Below are positions 1-7,209 of a DNA stretch of 64,000 nt, in pieces (the first letter of the stretch is position 1; every line of letters starts with the position of its first letter). The stretch is taken from assembly GCA_017436185.1 (NCBI GenBank), contig JAFSDP010000018.1, positions 115,142 through 179,141 of the forward strand, read 5' to 3'. Both the position numbers and the translations under genes were made by a program. The notes below the pieces were generated by a model that was not told the origin of the DNA, searched no databases, and saw only the letters and a list, made by a program, of their open reading frames with translations. The DNA comes from Alistipes sp. (GTDB taxonomy: Bacteria; Bacteroidota; Bacteroidia; Bacteroidales; Rikenellaceae).

Positions 1-1053
1 GAAACCGTAAACGGCGTTGTAGCGATACTTATCCTCCTCGCCCATCCACTTGGCCACCTTGTCCCACTCCTTAATCGAGAGACCGGCATAGAGGGGCTTA
101 CGCTGGTTGTGGCTCTGGGGAGCACCGAAGGCCGTCAGCGAGAGCTGGTGGTGGTCGTTCAGACGCTTCGAGACGTTCACGAACCAGTTGTAACCCTCGA
201 ACGAGGTGCCCTGGATGTAACCGTCACCCCAACGCTTGGCAAGCAAGAGGCTCATAGCCCAACCGCTCTTCGTCAGACCCGTCGAGAGGCTCAGCGACAC
301 ATTTTGCAGACCGTCGTTACCTACGCCATACGAGAACGTACCGCCCTTCTTGGCGTCGATGGTGTTCGTTACGATGTTGATCGTACCACCCACCGAGGGC
401 GACGAGATCTTCGAGGCACCCATACCGCGCTGGGTCTGCATCGAACGGGTTACGTCCGACAGACCGGCCCAGTTCGACCAATAAACACCGCCCCACTCCA
501 TATCGTTCACGGGCACACCATTGATCATTACGGCTACGTTGGCCGACTTGAAGCCACGCATATTGATCTTCGAGTCGCCATAACCGCCACCATCCTTGGT
601 GACATAGACACCGGGGGTCGATTTCAGAATCTCGGGGAACTCCTGACCACCGAGTTTGTACTCGATGTCCTGCGCCGAGACGGTCGAAACGGCCACGGGG
701 GTCTTGCGCTGTACGGCCACCGACTGCGTGATGACTACATCCTGCATCGAAATGGCCTCGGGCTCGAGCTTAATCTCGCCCAGACTCTGACGCGATGCGG
801 CCGAATTCACCTTGAGCGTCGTGGTCTTGTAGTTCAGGTAGCTCACCTGAATCGCATCGGCACCCTTCGACATACGGAGCTGGAAGCTACCATTGACGTC
901 GGTGCTGGTACCCTGCGTCGTGCCGGGGATGATAATCGTAGCACCAATCAGCGGCTGGTTGGCTTCATCTACGATCACTCCCGTGACGACTGTCTGCGCT
1001 GCCGCCGTGAGAGCGACAACCAGACCAACCATCAGAAGGAAAAGTTTCTTCAT
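1..1053 (-). CDS. TonB-dependent receptor, N-terminal part (cut by window edge)
   Basis: The first 351 residues of an outer-membrane receptor are visible; the barrel C-terminus lies beyond base 1. It begins with a signal peptide (MKKLFLLMVGLVVALTAAAQ). A carboxypeptidase-regulatory-like domain follows at about 22-105 (GVIVDEANQPLIGATI). The TonB plug spans about 110-225 and includes INMRGF, VAVMINGVPVND and VGGTINIVTN. These receptors import a ligand across the outer membrane using TonB energy. No SusD partner is visible, so the ligand is unknown. The ATG at 1051-1053 is followed at once by the signal peptide. A long hairpin and a TATATTTG box lie upstream. Confidence 0.9.
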   Translation of the reverse strand, partial: MKKLFLLMVGLVVALTAAAQTVVTGVIVDEANQPLIGATIIIPGTTQGTSTDVNGSFQLRMSKGADAIQVSYLNYKTTTLKVNSAASRQSLGEIKLEPEAISMQDVVITQSVAVQRKTPVAVSTVSAQDIEYKLGGQEFPEILKSTPGVYVTKDGGGYGDSKINMRGFKSANVAVMINGVPVNDMEWGGVYWSNWAGLSDVTRSMQTQRGMGASKISSPSVGGTINIVTNTIDAKKGGTFSYGVGNDGLQNVSLSLSTGLTKSGWAMSLLLAKRWGDGYIQGTSFEGYNWFVNVSKRLNDHHQLSLTAFGAPQSHNQRKPLYAGLSIKEWDKVAKWMGEEDKYRYNAVYGF

Positions 1054-1106
1054 AAATGCTTGTTTTGAGTGAATAAATAAAAGTTAAGTTTGTGTTTCGT
1101 TTTTAG

Positions 1107-1150
1107 ACACGAAAGGGAGCCTCCCTGTGACGGTGCGCTCCTCTTCGTGT
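1107..1150 (-). promoter_or_regulatory. Long hairpin in the 5' leader of the TonB receptor
   Basis: Bases 1107-1120 pair with 1137-1150, with one A-C mismatch and one G-U pair in 14, around a 16-base loop. On the minus strand this sits between the -7-like box at 1161-1168 and the receptor start at 1053. No U-run follows it, so it does not look like a terminator. It could be a leader-RNA switch or a protein-binding site; it matches no riboswitch class that I recognise. Confidence 0.45.
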
Positions 1151-1160
1151 AATTGCTATA

Positions 1161-1168
1161 CAAATATA
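1161..1168 (-). promoter_or_regulatory. Bacteroidota -7 box for the TonB receptor
   Basis: The minus strand reads TATATTTG, which fits the TAnnTTTG -7 consensus of Bacteroidota. No well-spaced TTTG -33 element was found, so the call rests on the -7 box and its position upstream of the leader hairpin. Confidence 0.4.
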
Positions 1169-1245
1169 GGTATAATATGTTTATCGCCCGTGTCAAAAGG
1201 CGAAAAGTAATTAACTTTTTATCAACGATTTTCTAAAAAGTGTAA

Positions 1246-2181
1246 TTAAATGAGGCCTCGACCCGATTTTTGAATTTTTCCCTCCTCGGTCAGTAGGACC
1301 ACGATTTTATCCAACACACCGTTGATGAAGGTGCTTGAGCCGGGGGTGGAGTAGTATTTCGAAATCTCGATCCACTCGTCCATCGTCACCTTCACCGGAA
1401 TCGAGGGGAAGGCTACCAACTCGGCAATGGCCACACCCAGAATGAGGTTGTCCATAAATACCACACGCTCGATGTCCCAGTTGGCCGTGAAACGCTCCAC
1501 ATAATGCTGGTAGTCGTTGTAATTGACCAGGGCCTTCTCGAAGAGGGTCTTCAGGAATTGGGGATCCTCCTCGCTCTTGTACTTCTCGGCCACACGCAGC
1601 TGGGTGTGCGAGATACGCATATTGCTAATGGTGCGCTGAATCATTGCCAGAATGTAGGGCAGGTCGTCGGCCCACATCAGCGACATCTCCTCCAACGCCT
1701 CGTCCAACACGGGGCAGTCGTTGAGCATCGTGAAGAGGTAATCGACCAGGGCACGATCCTCCTCCCACGAGCGGTTGTCGCGAGCCATATAGGTCTTGAA
1801 GAACTCCGTCTCGATGAGCTGCTGGTAGATGAGGCGAATCAAATCCTCCTGACCCGTCCAGCCCAACTTGCGCTTGGCCACGTGGTCGGCTACGGCGTCG
1901 GTGGTCGAGATGATGCGGATGACCGCATTATCGACAAACTTGGTGTTGGGATGCAAATCTTCGAAGGTGGGCAGCTTCTTTTGCTTGGCGATGTCGATAC
2001 GCTCCTGGGCGTACTTGACGAGCTGCTCGGGCAGGGTCAGCAGTTGAAAATAGAGGTCGTAGGCCTTATCGACCGTGGCGACGAGGTTTTTCTCGGAGGC
2101 AATCATATTGTCGCTCTCCGACTTCAGATGCGCAAAAAGGGCCTTGAGGACCTTGATGCGGAGTAATCTTCTGCTTAACAT
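1246..2181 (-). CDS. nusB: Transcription antitermination factor NusB, long Bacteroidota form
   Basis: This 311-residue protein starts MLSRRLLRIKVLKALFA and carries the NusB fold in its C-terminal half (FMDNLILGVAIAELVAFPSIPVKV, then DEWIEISKYYSTPGSS and FINGVLDKI). NusB binds boxA RNA with NusE (S10) and supports rRNA antitermination. Most bacterial NusB proteins are about 140 residues; the long form with an N-terminal extension is usual in Bacteroidota. The ATG at 2181 was chosen because an upstream in-frame start would add an unconserved tail overlapping a TATCTTTG box (2221-2228). Confidence 0.88.
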   Translation of the reverse strand: MLSRRLLRIKVLKALFAHLKSESDNMIASEKNLVATVDKAYDLYFQLLTLPEQLVKYAQERIDIAKQKKLPTFEDLHPNTKFVDNAVIRIISTTDAVADHVAKRKLGWTGQEDLIRLIYQQLIETEFFKTYMARDNRSWEEDRALVDYLFTMLNDCPVLDEALEEMSLMWADDLPYILAMIQRTISNMRISHTQLRVAEKYKSEEDPQFLKTLFEKALVNYNDYQHYVERFTANWDIERVVFMDNLILGVAIAELVAFPSIPVKVTMDEWIEISKYYSTPGSSTFINGVLDKIVVLLTEEGKIQKSGRGLI

Positions 2182-2220
2182 ATTTTTTAGAACGGTTAAT
2201 TCCTTGCTTAAATTCGTGCG

Positions 2221-2228
2221 CAAAGATA
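2221..2228 (-). promoter_or_regulatory. -7 box for nusB
   Basis: The minus strand reads TATCTTTG 40 bases upstream of the chosen nusB start. A clear TTTG at 19-21 bp spacing is missing, so support comes only from the -7 match. Confidence 0.4.
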
Positions 2229-2290
2229 GTCAAATAAATTCAAAAAAAAGTCACCGAGACGGCAATTTTGGCCACTTTGTGTGGTTGGGG

Positions 2291-2321
2291 TTTGCATTTT
2301 CAGAAAAAATAGCTACCTTTG
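2291..2321 (+). promoter_or_regulatory. Promoter of tRNA-Gln
   Basis: TTTG at 2291-2294 and TACCTTTG at 2314-2321 are separated by 19 bp, which matches the Bacteroidota sigma-ABfr consensus. The tRNA begins 22 bases downstream. Confidence 0.7.
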
Positions 2322-2342
2322 CAACGCTTTCGAGCAGCGGAT

Positions 2343-2413
2343 TGAACTGTGGTGTAATGGTAACACAGCAGATTTTGGTTCTGTCGTTCTGGGTTCGAGT
2401 CCCGGCAGTTCAA
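2343..2413 (+). tRNA. tRNA-Gln (anticodon TTG)
   Basis: A 71-base cloverleaf is seen. The acceptor arms TGAACTG and CAGTTCA pair perfectly and the discriminator is A. The D-arm contains TAATGGTAA. The anticodon stem GCAGA/TCTGT encloses a loop with anticodon TTG. The T-arm reads GGGTTCGAGTCCC within its stem. CCA is not encoded. A strong promoter and a terminator flank the gene, so it is a single-gene transcription unit. Confidence 0.93.
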
Positions 2414-2420
2414 CCAAAAA

Positions 2421-2458
2421 AAAAGGAGACCTCAATTGTTTTGAGGTCTCCTTTTTTT
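2421..2458 (+). terminator. Rho-independent terminator of tRNA-Gln
   Basis: GGAGACCTCAA at 2425-2435 pairs with TTGAGGTCTCC at 2441-2451 around a 5-base loop, followed by seven T. An A-run precedes it, so it could also stop transcription from the other side. Confidence 0.85.
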
Positions 2459-2500
2459 GGTAAATTCAAAATGTAGAATGCAAAATTCAAAATGAGGGGG

Positions 2501-2580
2501 GATGATAAGGTCGCTATAGGTCATTATAGGTCTTATAGGTCCCATAGGTCTCATAGGTCTTATAGGTCTTATTGGTCTCA
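2501..2580 (+). repeat. 9-10 bp tandem repeat (GGTC-nnn-ATA units), repeat element copy 1
   Basis: About eight degenerate units of GGTCnnnATA or GGTCnnATA follow each other. The first 41 bases (2501-2541) are identical to the minus strand of 13331-13371. The tract lies in the roughly 400 bp gap between tRNA-Gln and the 2860 gene. Reading frames through it give meaningless RSYRSH or RPIRPM repeats, so it is not treated as coding. Confidence 0.8.
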
Positions 2581-2668
2581 TCTTCCCCTCATTCTTTTCA
2601 GCCACCAGACCACCACGAACTGCCACTCCGTGTGTTCCTCCCAATTCGCAAACAAAACGATGGCGTGC

Positions 2669-2693
2669 AGCACGGGTTACATTTTTGTAACCC
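2669..2693. repeat. Dispersed palindrome GGGTTACA-n-TGTAACCC, copy 1
   Basis: GGGTTACA and TGTAACCC arms surround a short T-rich spacer and are preceded by GCAGCAC. The same core with the same flank occurs at 13236-13263. The element sits downstream of the 9-10 bp tandem tract in both places. Function is unknown. Confidence 0.75.
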
Positions 2694-2787
2694 GAGTAGA
2701 AGAGGGTTTATTGAAGGTGGAGACACCGCAAAGCATCCCCACCGCACCGAGTATGCATAGGCATACGATGCGGGTTGTTTTGGTCAT
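2677..2787 (-). CDS. Possible 36-residue small protein ending in the palindrome (speculative)
   Basis: An ATG at 2787 opens a 36-codon frame with a hydrophobic, signal-like start (MTKTTRIVCLCILGAVGML) and the tail STRVTKM. The stop codon lies inside the GGGTTACA palindrome. The copy at 13.2 kb also has a short frame ending ARVTKM at the equivalent place. The shared tail may simply come from the repeat, no ribosome-binding site is obvious, and the coding call is weak. Confidence 0.2.
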   Translation of the reverse strand: MTKTTRIVCLCILGAVGMLCGVSTFNKPSSTRVTKM

Positions 2788-2804
2788 AGAATGATAGGAT
2801 TGGA

Positions 2805-2832
2805 AACCTACACGGGCATTCCCGTGTAGGTT
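2805..2832 (-). terminator. Strong hairpin downstream of the Imm11-like gene
   Basis: AACCTACACGGG and CCCGTGTAGGTT form a perfect 12-bp stem with a 4-base loop. It lies 28 bases past the stop of the 2860-3567 gene. The U-tract is short on both strands, so termination is likely but not certain. Confidence 0.55.
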
Positions 2833-2859
2833 GATTTTGATTGTTTTAGAAGGCGAAAC

Positions 2860-3567
2860 TTATTCGTCGATAGAGATTTTGTAGGGATACTCCTCAAAAG
2901 TGATACCTGTGATCTTCTCTTGCTCTAATCGCTGTTTAAGCCTTTCGGATACCATAAACACACCTCCGCAAGGATTACCTTGCCAAACAAAGATATCCAT
3001 CACATTCGGGTCAGTACCTTTCTTGAGTACAATATCTTCGGCTAGAATGAGGGCTGCGATATCCTTTTTTCTTAGAATACCTGCTAATCTTGTCCTATCT
3101 TCAAAGGATTGAACTTTAACAGGAGTGTCACTCAGTCGCTTATCAAACCTAGTCTCGTAAAAAGTTGTTTTGGGATAGTCAATCTTATCCACAATTCCAG
3201 GCATAGGCAAATGAAGATGATAGTAAGGCGTAGAAATGGGCTCTCCTTTTTTCGTTACGATAGATACCTTTACATATTGATATTGACAGCCAATGTTGTA
3301 TTCACTGAAGATGTTTTTTAGTCTTTCGCTGATGATTGCACCGTATCCCTTGATGTTATAGCAACTTAAAAGATCGGTGAATTTAGTTCTTACAGATCGT
3401 GCAACCAAAGGGTATACCCTTGTGGCGGCCTCCTCTTCAGAAAGAATATCCCACATACCAACAAACTCAACAAGGGGAACTCCCCATTCCTTCTCGATAG
3501 ATTCTACTTGTGGTACAAAACCAACCTTTACAAGAGCATTTTTTATGCAATAATATTTTAGTTTCAT
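2860..3567 (-). CDS. Imm11-like (DUF1629-type) protein, possible orphan immunity protein
   Basis: A 235-residue soluble protein with no signal peptide or membrane segment. Its C-terminal signature (DIFVWQGNPCGGVFMVSERLKQ, then GITGITFEEY after a short helix) resembles the Imm11/DUF1629 family, where a conserved 'SERLK...GxxGxxFE' ending is typical. Members of that family often protect against polymorphic toxins, but no toxin or secretion gene is nearby. The gene is clearly more AT-rich than its neighbours (ATT, AAA and TAT codons dominate), which suggests transfer. It is flanked by a strong hairpin downstream. Family assignment is by motif only. Confidence 0.5.
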   Translation of the reverse strand: MKLKYYCIKNALVKVGFVPQVESIEKEWGVPLVEFVGMWDILSEEEAATRVYPLVARSVRTKFTDLLSCYNIKGYGAIISERLKNIFSEYNIGCQYQYVKVSIVTKKGEPISTPYYHLHLPMPGIVDKIDYPKTTFYETRFDKRLSDTPVKVQSFEDRTRLAGILRKKDIAALILAEDIVLKKGTDPNVMDIFVWQGNPCGGVFMVSERLKQRLEQEKITGITFEEYPYKISIDE

Positions 3568-3690
3568 CTCGATATTATTTTAGTTTTTTATATTCGAATA
3601 TCTCGTTCCTAAATTGCTATGCAAGTTAGCCTTTTTCTCTGAAAAATGCAAATGCAGTGCAGCTCGAAAAGATGTTTTCCTAAACGAAAT

Positions 3691-3719
3691 GAGGGTCGTA
3701 GCCACAGCCACAACCCTCC
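3691..3719 (-). terminator. Hairpin terminator after the thioesterase gene
   Basis: On the minus strand GAGGGTTGT pairs with ACGACCCTC around a 10-base loop. The same GGTTGTGGCTG-type stem is used near 30.88 kb. The U-run after it is weak. Confidence 0.5.
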
Positions 3720-3751
3720 AATTTTGAATGCTAAATCTAAATTTTGAACGG

Positions 3752-4123
3752 CTAAAGTTTTGCCAGGAAACGCTCTCGGTCCACCACAAAGCGAACGTGT
3801 ACCCCCTCGCCGATGATGCCCGCCTCGTCGGTGGCACCCACCGTGAAGGTGAGTTTGCGCCCCTCAACGGCCGTAAGCACGGCTGTGGCCGAGATTTTGG
3901 CCCCCAACTTCGAGGGCTTGATGTGCGAGCAGTTCATCTCCGAGCCGACCGTCGTCGCCCCCTCGGGCAGCGCCTCGGCCACGGCACGCATTGCCGCATT
4001 CTCCATCAGTGCCACCATAGCGGGGGTGGCGAAGACCTCCATATCGCCCGAGCCCATCGCCCGAGCCGTCAGCGACTCACTGACCACCACCTGCGAGGTG
4101 GCTTTTAATCCCTTTTCCAGCAT
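3752..4123 (-). CDS. FlK-like hotdog-fold thioesterase
   Basis: This 123-residue protein resembles fluoroacetyl-CoA thioesterase-type enzymes. Thr33 and Glu41 (FATPAMVALMEN) and His67 (CSHIKPS) sit where FlK has its catalytic Thr, Glu and His. The C-terminal strand HVRFVVDRERF is typical of the hotdog fold. Homologues in gut bacteria probably hydrolyse short acyl-CoAs; fluoroacetyl-CoA itself is unlikely to be the substrate. It is a single gene read away from the divergent DUF4294 gene at 4182. Confidence 0.8.
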   Translation of the reverse strand: MLEKGLKATSQVVVSESLTARAMGSGDMEVFATPAMVALMENAAMRAVAEALPEGATTVGSEMNCSHIKPSKLGAKISATAVLTAVEGRKLTFTVGATDEAGIIGEGVHVRFVVDRERFLAKL

Positions 4124-4152
4124 ACTATTGTCGTTATTTTTCCGTTTTTTTG

Positions 4153-4160
4153 TATATTTG
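4153..4160 (+). promoter_or_regulatory. -7 box for the DUF4294 gene
   Basis: TATATTTG lies 21 bases upstream of the start codon. A TTG at 4128-4130 is 22 bp upstream, slightly wide of the usual spacing. Confidence 0.45.
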
Positions 4161-4181
4161 TAGGGACAAAGATAGAAAAAA

Positions 4182-4760
4182 ATGCGTAAGTGGTTGCTAT
4201 TTCTTTTTGCGGTGCTCTTTTTGGTGCCGTCGCTATCGGCTCAGCAGCGTCGTTTGCGGGGTGCCACCTGGTCGGGGTGGGCCGTCGAGCGGGGCGACTC
4301 GGTGGCGATGGTCGATGTGGCGCCCGTCTTTGTCTTTAACCGTCCGGCCGACCTCAGAAAATACCGCCGTTTGGTCGCCGCCGTGAAGCGTGTTTACCCC
4401 CTGGCGCAGATTGCCAAAAGGCGGATGGCCGAGATGGAGACCGAGCTGTTGGCCATTCAGGGCAAGAAGGAGCAACGAAAATATATCAAGCAGTGTTACA
4501 AGCAGATACTCGACGAATATACCCCCGTAGCCAAGCGAATGACCCGCACCCAGGGACGTGTGTTGGTCAAGCTCATCGACCGTGAAACGGAGTACACCGC
4601 CTACGAGATCATTCGCGAGTTTCGAGGTGGTTTTGTGGCGGGTTTCTGGCAGGGCATCGGTCGCATCTTCGGCCACAATCTGAAAACCCAATACGACAAG
4701 GAGAACGAGGACCGCATCCTCGAACAAATTGTGGTCTATTACGAGGCGGGGCTGCTGTAA
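4182..4760 (+). CDS. DUF4294 family exported protein
   Basis: A 192-residue protein with a signal peptide (MRKWLLFLFAVLFLVPSLSAQ). The mature part contains PADLRKYRRLVAAVKRVYPLAQIA and later QGRVLVKLIDRETEYTAYEII. The latter resembles the conserved block of DUF4294, a Bacteroidota family of unknown function. A TATATTTG box lies at 4153-4160. It is monocistronic and precedes ffh, which has its own promoter. Confidence 0.8.
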   Translation: MRKWLLFLFAVLFLVPSLSAQQRRLRGATWSGWAVERGDSVAMVDVAPVFVFNRPADLRKYRRLVAAVKRVYPLAQIAKRRMAEMETELLAIQGKKEQRKYIKQCYKQILDEYTPVAKRMTRTQGRVLVKLIDRETEYTAYEIIREFRGGFVAGFWQGIGRIFGHNLKTQYDKENEDRILEQIVVYYEAGLL

Positions 4761-4803
4761 ATAAAATTTACAGCCTTGTTCGGCCGCCTTTTTGCCAAAT
4801 AAA

Positions 4804-4835
4804 TTTGGGATTGCGCTCGGCTTGTACTATCTTTG
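4804..4835 (+). promoter_or_regulatory. Promoter of ffh (and probably metX-hom)
   Basis: TTTG at 4804-4807 and TATCTTTG at 4828-4835 are 20 bp apart, 18 bases before the ffh start. No other promoter is evident before metX, which follows ffh by 5 bases. Confidence 0.7.
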
Positions 4836-4853
4836 TGGCCTAATTTTCTGATT

Positions 4854-6191
4854 ATGTTTGAAAACTTAACCGATAAACTCGAACGGTCATTCAAAATCCT
4901 TAAGGGTGAGGGCCGTATTACCGAAATCAATGTGGCCGAGACCTTGAAGGAGATCCGCCGTGCGCTTATCGACGCCGACGTGAACTACAAGGTGGCCAAG
5001 ACCTTCACCGACCAGGTGAAGCAGAAGGCAATGGGTCAGAGCGTGCTGACGGCCGTCAAGCCGGGTCAGATGATGACCAAAATCGTGCGTGACGAGCTGG
5101 CCCTTCTGATGGGTGGCACGGCTACCGACATCAAGTTGGAGGGTTCGCCCGCCGTCATCCTGATTGCCGGTCTGCAGGGTTCGGGTAAGACCACCTTCTC
5201 GGGTAAGTTGGCCCAGCTGCTCAAGTCGAAGAAGAGCCGCCAGGTGCTGCTCGTTGCGGGTGACGTCTATCGTCCTGCCGCCATCGACCAGCTCAAGATT
5301 TTGGGTCAGACGGTCGGCGTGGAGGTCTATACCGAGGAGGGCAATATGAACCCTGTGGAGATTGCCCGGAATGCCATCCGCTATGCCCGTGAGAAGTCCT
5401 ACAATGTGGTCATCGTCGATACGGCAGGTCGTCTGGCCGTCGATGAGGCGATGATGAAGGAGATCGAGGCCATCAAGGCCGCCGTGAACCCCTCGGAGAC
5501 CCTCTTTGTGGTGGATGCCATGACGGGTCAGGATGCCGTAAATACGGCCAAGGAGTTCAACGACCGTCTCGATTTCGATGGCGTGGTGCTGACCAAGCTC
5601 GATGGTGATACCCGAGGTGGTGCTGCCATTTCGATTCGTTCGGTGGTCGATAAGCCGCTGAAGTTCATCTCGAGTGGCGAGAAGATGGATGCCTTGCAGG
5701 TCTTCCATCCCGAGCGTATGGCCGACCGCATCCTGGGTATGGGTGATGTGGTTTCGCTTGTGGAGCGTGCGCAGGAGCAGTTCGACGAGGAGGAGGCCCG
5801 CAAACTGAAGAAGAAGCTCGTCAAAAACCAGTTTAACTTCAACGACTTCATCCAGCAGATTCAGCAGATCAAGAAGATGGGTAATCTGAAGGACCTGGCT
5901 TCGATGATTCCCGGTATGGGCAAGATGCTCAAGGATGTCGATATTCCCGACGATGCCTTCAAGCAGGTCGAGGCCATCATTGGCTCGATGACCCCCTACG
6001 AGCGTGAGCACCCCGAGTGCCTGAATGCCCGCCGCCGTGAGCGTATTGCCAAGGGTTCGGGTACGACGATGGCCGATGTGAATCGCCTTCTGAAGCAGTT
6101 TGAGGATACCCGCAAGATGATGAAGATGGTTGCCGGCGCAGGTGGCAAGATGCCCAAGATGCCGATGGGTCGCGGCGGCTTCAGAAGATAA
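4854..6191 (+). CDS. ffh: Signal recognition particle GTPase Ffh (SRP54)
   Basis: A 445-residue protein. The N domain starts MFENLTDKLERSFKILKGEG. The G domain has the P-loop GLQGSGKTT, VDTAGR, TKLDGD and the closing GMGD segment. The methionine-rich M domain (IKKMGNLKDLASMIPGMGKML ... MKMVAGAGGKMP) binds SRP RNA and signal sequences. It targets nascent membrane proteins together with the SRP RNA found here at 18.2 kb. The ATG at 4854 was chosen because it opens the conserved N domain. metX starts 5 bases after its stop. Confidence 0.97.
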   Translation: MFENLTDKLERSFKILKGEGRITEINVAETLKEIRRALIDADVNYKVAKTFTDQVKQKAMGQSVLTAVKPGQMMTKIVRDELALLMGGTATDIKLEGSPAVILIAGLQGSGKTTFSGKLAQLLKSKKSRQVLLVAGDVYRPAAIDQLKILGQTVGVEVYTEEGNMNPVEIARNAIRYAREKSYNVVIVDTAGRLAVDEAMMKEIEAIKAAVNPSETLFVVDAMTGQDAVNTAKEFNDRLDFDGVVLTKLDGDTRGGAAISIRSVVDKPLKFISSGEKMDALQVFHPERMADRILGMGDVVSLVERAQEQFDEEEARKLKKKLVKNQFNFNDFIQQIQQIKKMGNLKDLASMIPGMGKMLKDVDIPDDAFKQVEAIIGSMTPYEREHPECLNARRRERIAKGSGTTMADVNRLLKQFEDTRKMMKMVAGAGGKMPKMPMGRGGFRR

Positions 6192-6196
6192 TTCGG

Positions 6197-7204
6197 ATGA
6201 ACATCTACCGACACGGAGCCTTTACGTTGGAGTCGGGCGAGGTGTTGCCCTCGCTCGAAATCGCCTACCACACCTACGGGCGGCGCAATGCCGACTCGTC
6301 GAATGTGGTGTGGGTCTGCCACGCCCTGACGGCCAACTCCGATGTGGCAGATTGGTGGCCTCACACGGTGGAGGAGGGGCGTTTTTTGGACCCCGACCGC
6401 TCGTTTGTGGTCTGCGCCAACATCCTCGGCTCGCACTACGGAACGACCGGTCCGCTGTCGATGAACCCTGCGACGGGCGAGCCTTACTACGGTGACTTCC
6501 CCCGCCTTACGATTCGTGATATGGTGGCCGCCCATCGCCTCCTGGCCGATGCGCTGCAGATTGACCACATCCACGCCCTGGTGGGCAGTTCGGTGGGTGG
6601 TTTTCAGGCCGTGGAGTGGGCTGTGGAGGAGCCGAGCCGCTTCTCGAAGCTGGCCCTGATTGCCACCGATGCCAAGGCCTCGCCCTGGACCATCGCCATC
6701 GACGAGAGCCAACGTATGGCCATCGAGGCCGACCAAACCTTCGGCGAGCGTCGCCCCGATGCCGGTATGCGGGGTATGGCGGCAGCCCGTGCCTTGGGCC
6801 TTTTGACCTACCGTGGCTCGCTGGGCTACAACCTCACACAGCAGGACACCGAGCCGCTGCCCGAGTTGCATCGAGCCTCGACCTACCAGCAGTACCAGGG
6901 CGAGAAGTTGTGCCGTCGCTACAACGCCTACTCCTACTACACGATTCTCAACGCCTTCGACACCCACGATGTGGGCTACGAGCGGGGTGGGGTAGTGGCT
7001 GCCCTTTCGCGCATCGAGGCCGAGACGGTGGTGGTGGGCATCACGACCGACATCATCTTTACGCCCGAGGAGATGCGCCTCCTCACGGAGCGTATTCCCC
7101 ACAGCCGCTACTACGAAATCTCCTCGCCCTTCGGCCACGATGGTTTCTTGGTCGAACACGAGCAGTTGAACGAAATTTTATACCCCTTTATCCATAACAA
7201 GTAA
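6197..7204 (+). CDS. metX: Homoserine O-acetyltransferase (alpha/beta-hydrolase fold)
   Basis: At 335 residues it matches the MetX family. The nucleophile elbow GSSVGG places Ser132 as catalytic Ser. An Asp in VVGITTDIIFTPEE and His in FGHDGF complete the triad. LTANSDV and GSHYGTTGP are the expected N-terminal blocks. It acetylates homoserine for sulfhydrylation to homocysteine in methionine synthesis. An O-succinyl donor cannot be excluded by eye. It is co-directional with ffh upstream (5-base gap) and hom downstream (5-base gap), so the methionine branch appears coupled to ffh transcription. Confidence 0.92.
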   Translation: MNIYRHGAFTLESGEVLPSLEIAYHTYGRRNADSSNVVWVCHALTANSDVADWWPHTVEEGRFLDPDRSFVVCANILGSHYGTTGPLSMNPATGEPYYGDFPRLTIRDMVAAHRLLADALQIDHIHALVGSSVGGFQAVEWAVEEPSRFSKLALIATDAKASPWTIAIDESQRMAIEADQTFGERRPDAGMRGMAAARALGLLTYRGSLGYNLTQQDTEPLPELHRASTYQQYQGEKLCRRYNAYSYYTILNAFDTHDVGYERGGVVAALSRIEAETVVVGITTDIIFTPEEMRLLTERIPHSRYYEISSPFGHDGFLVEHEQLNEILYPFIHNK

Positions 7205-7209
7205 TCGCA

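Noticed and set aside
2501..2580. Possible CRISPR array from short regular repeats
   Set aside because: Units are 9-10 bp with no unique spacers and no cas genes are in the window.
2492..2794. Frames translating the tandem repeat as RSYRSH or RPIRPM proteins
   Set aside because: Pure repeat translation in several frames of both strands, no start context, no conserved domain.
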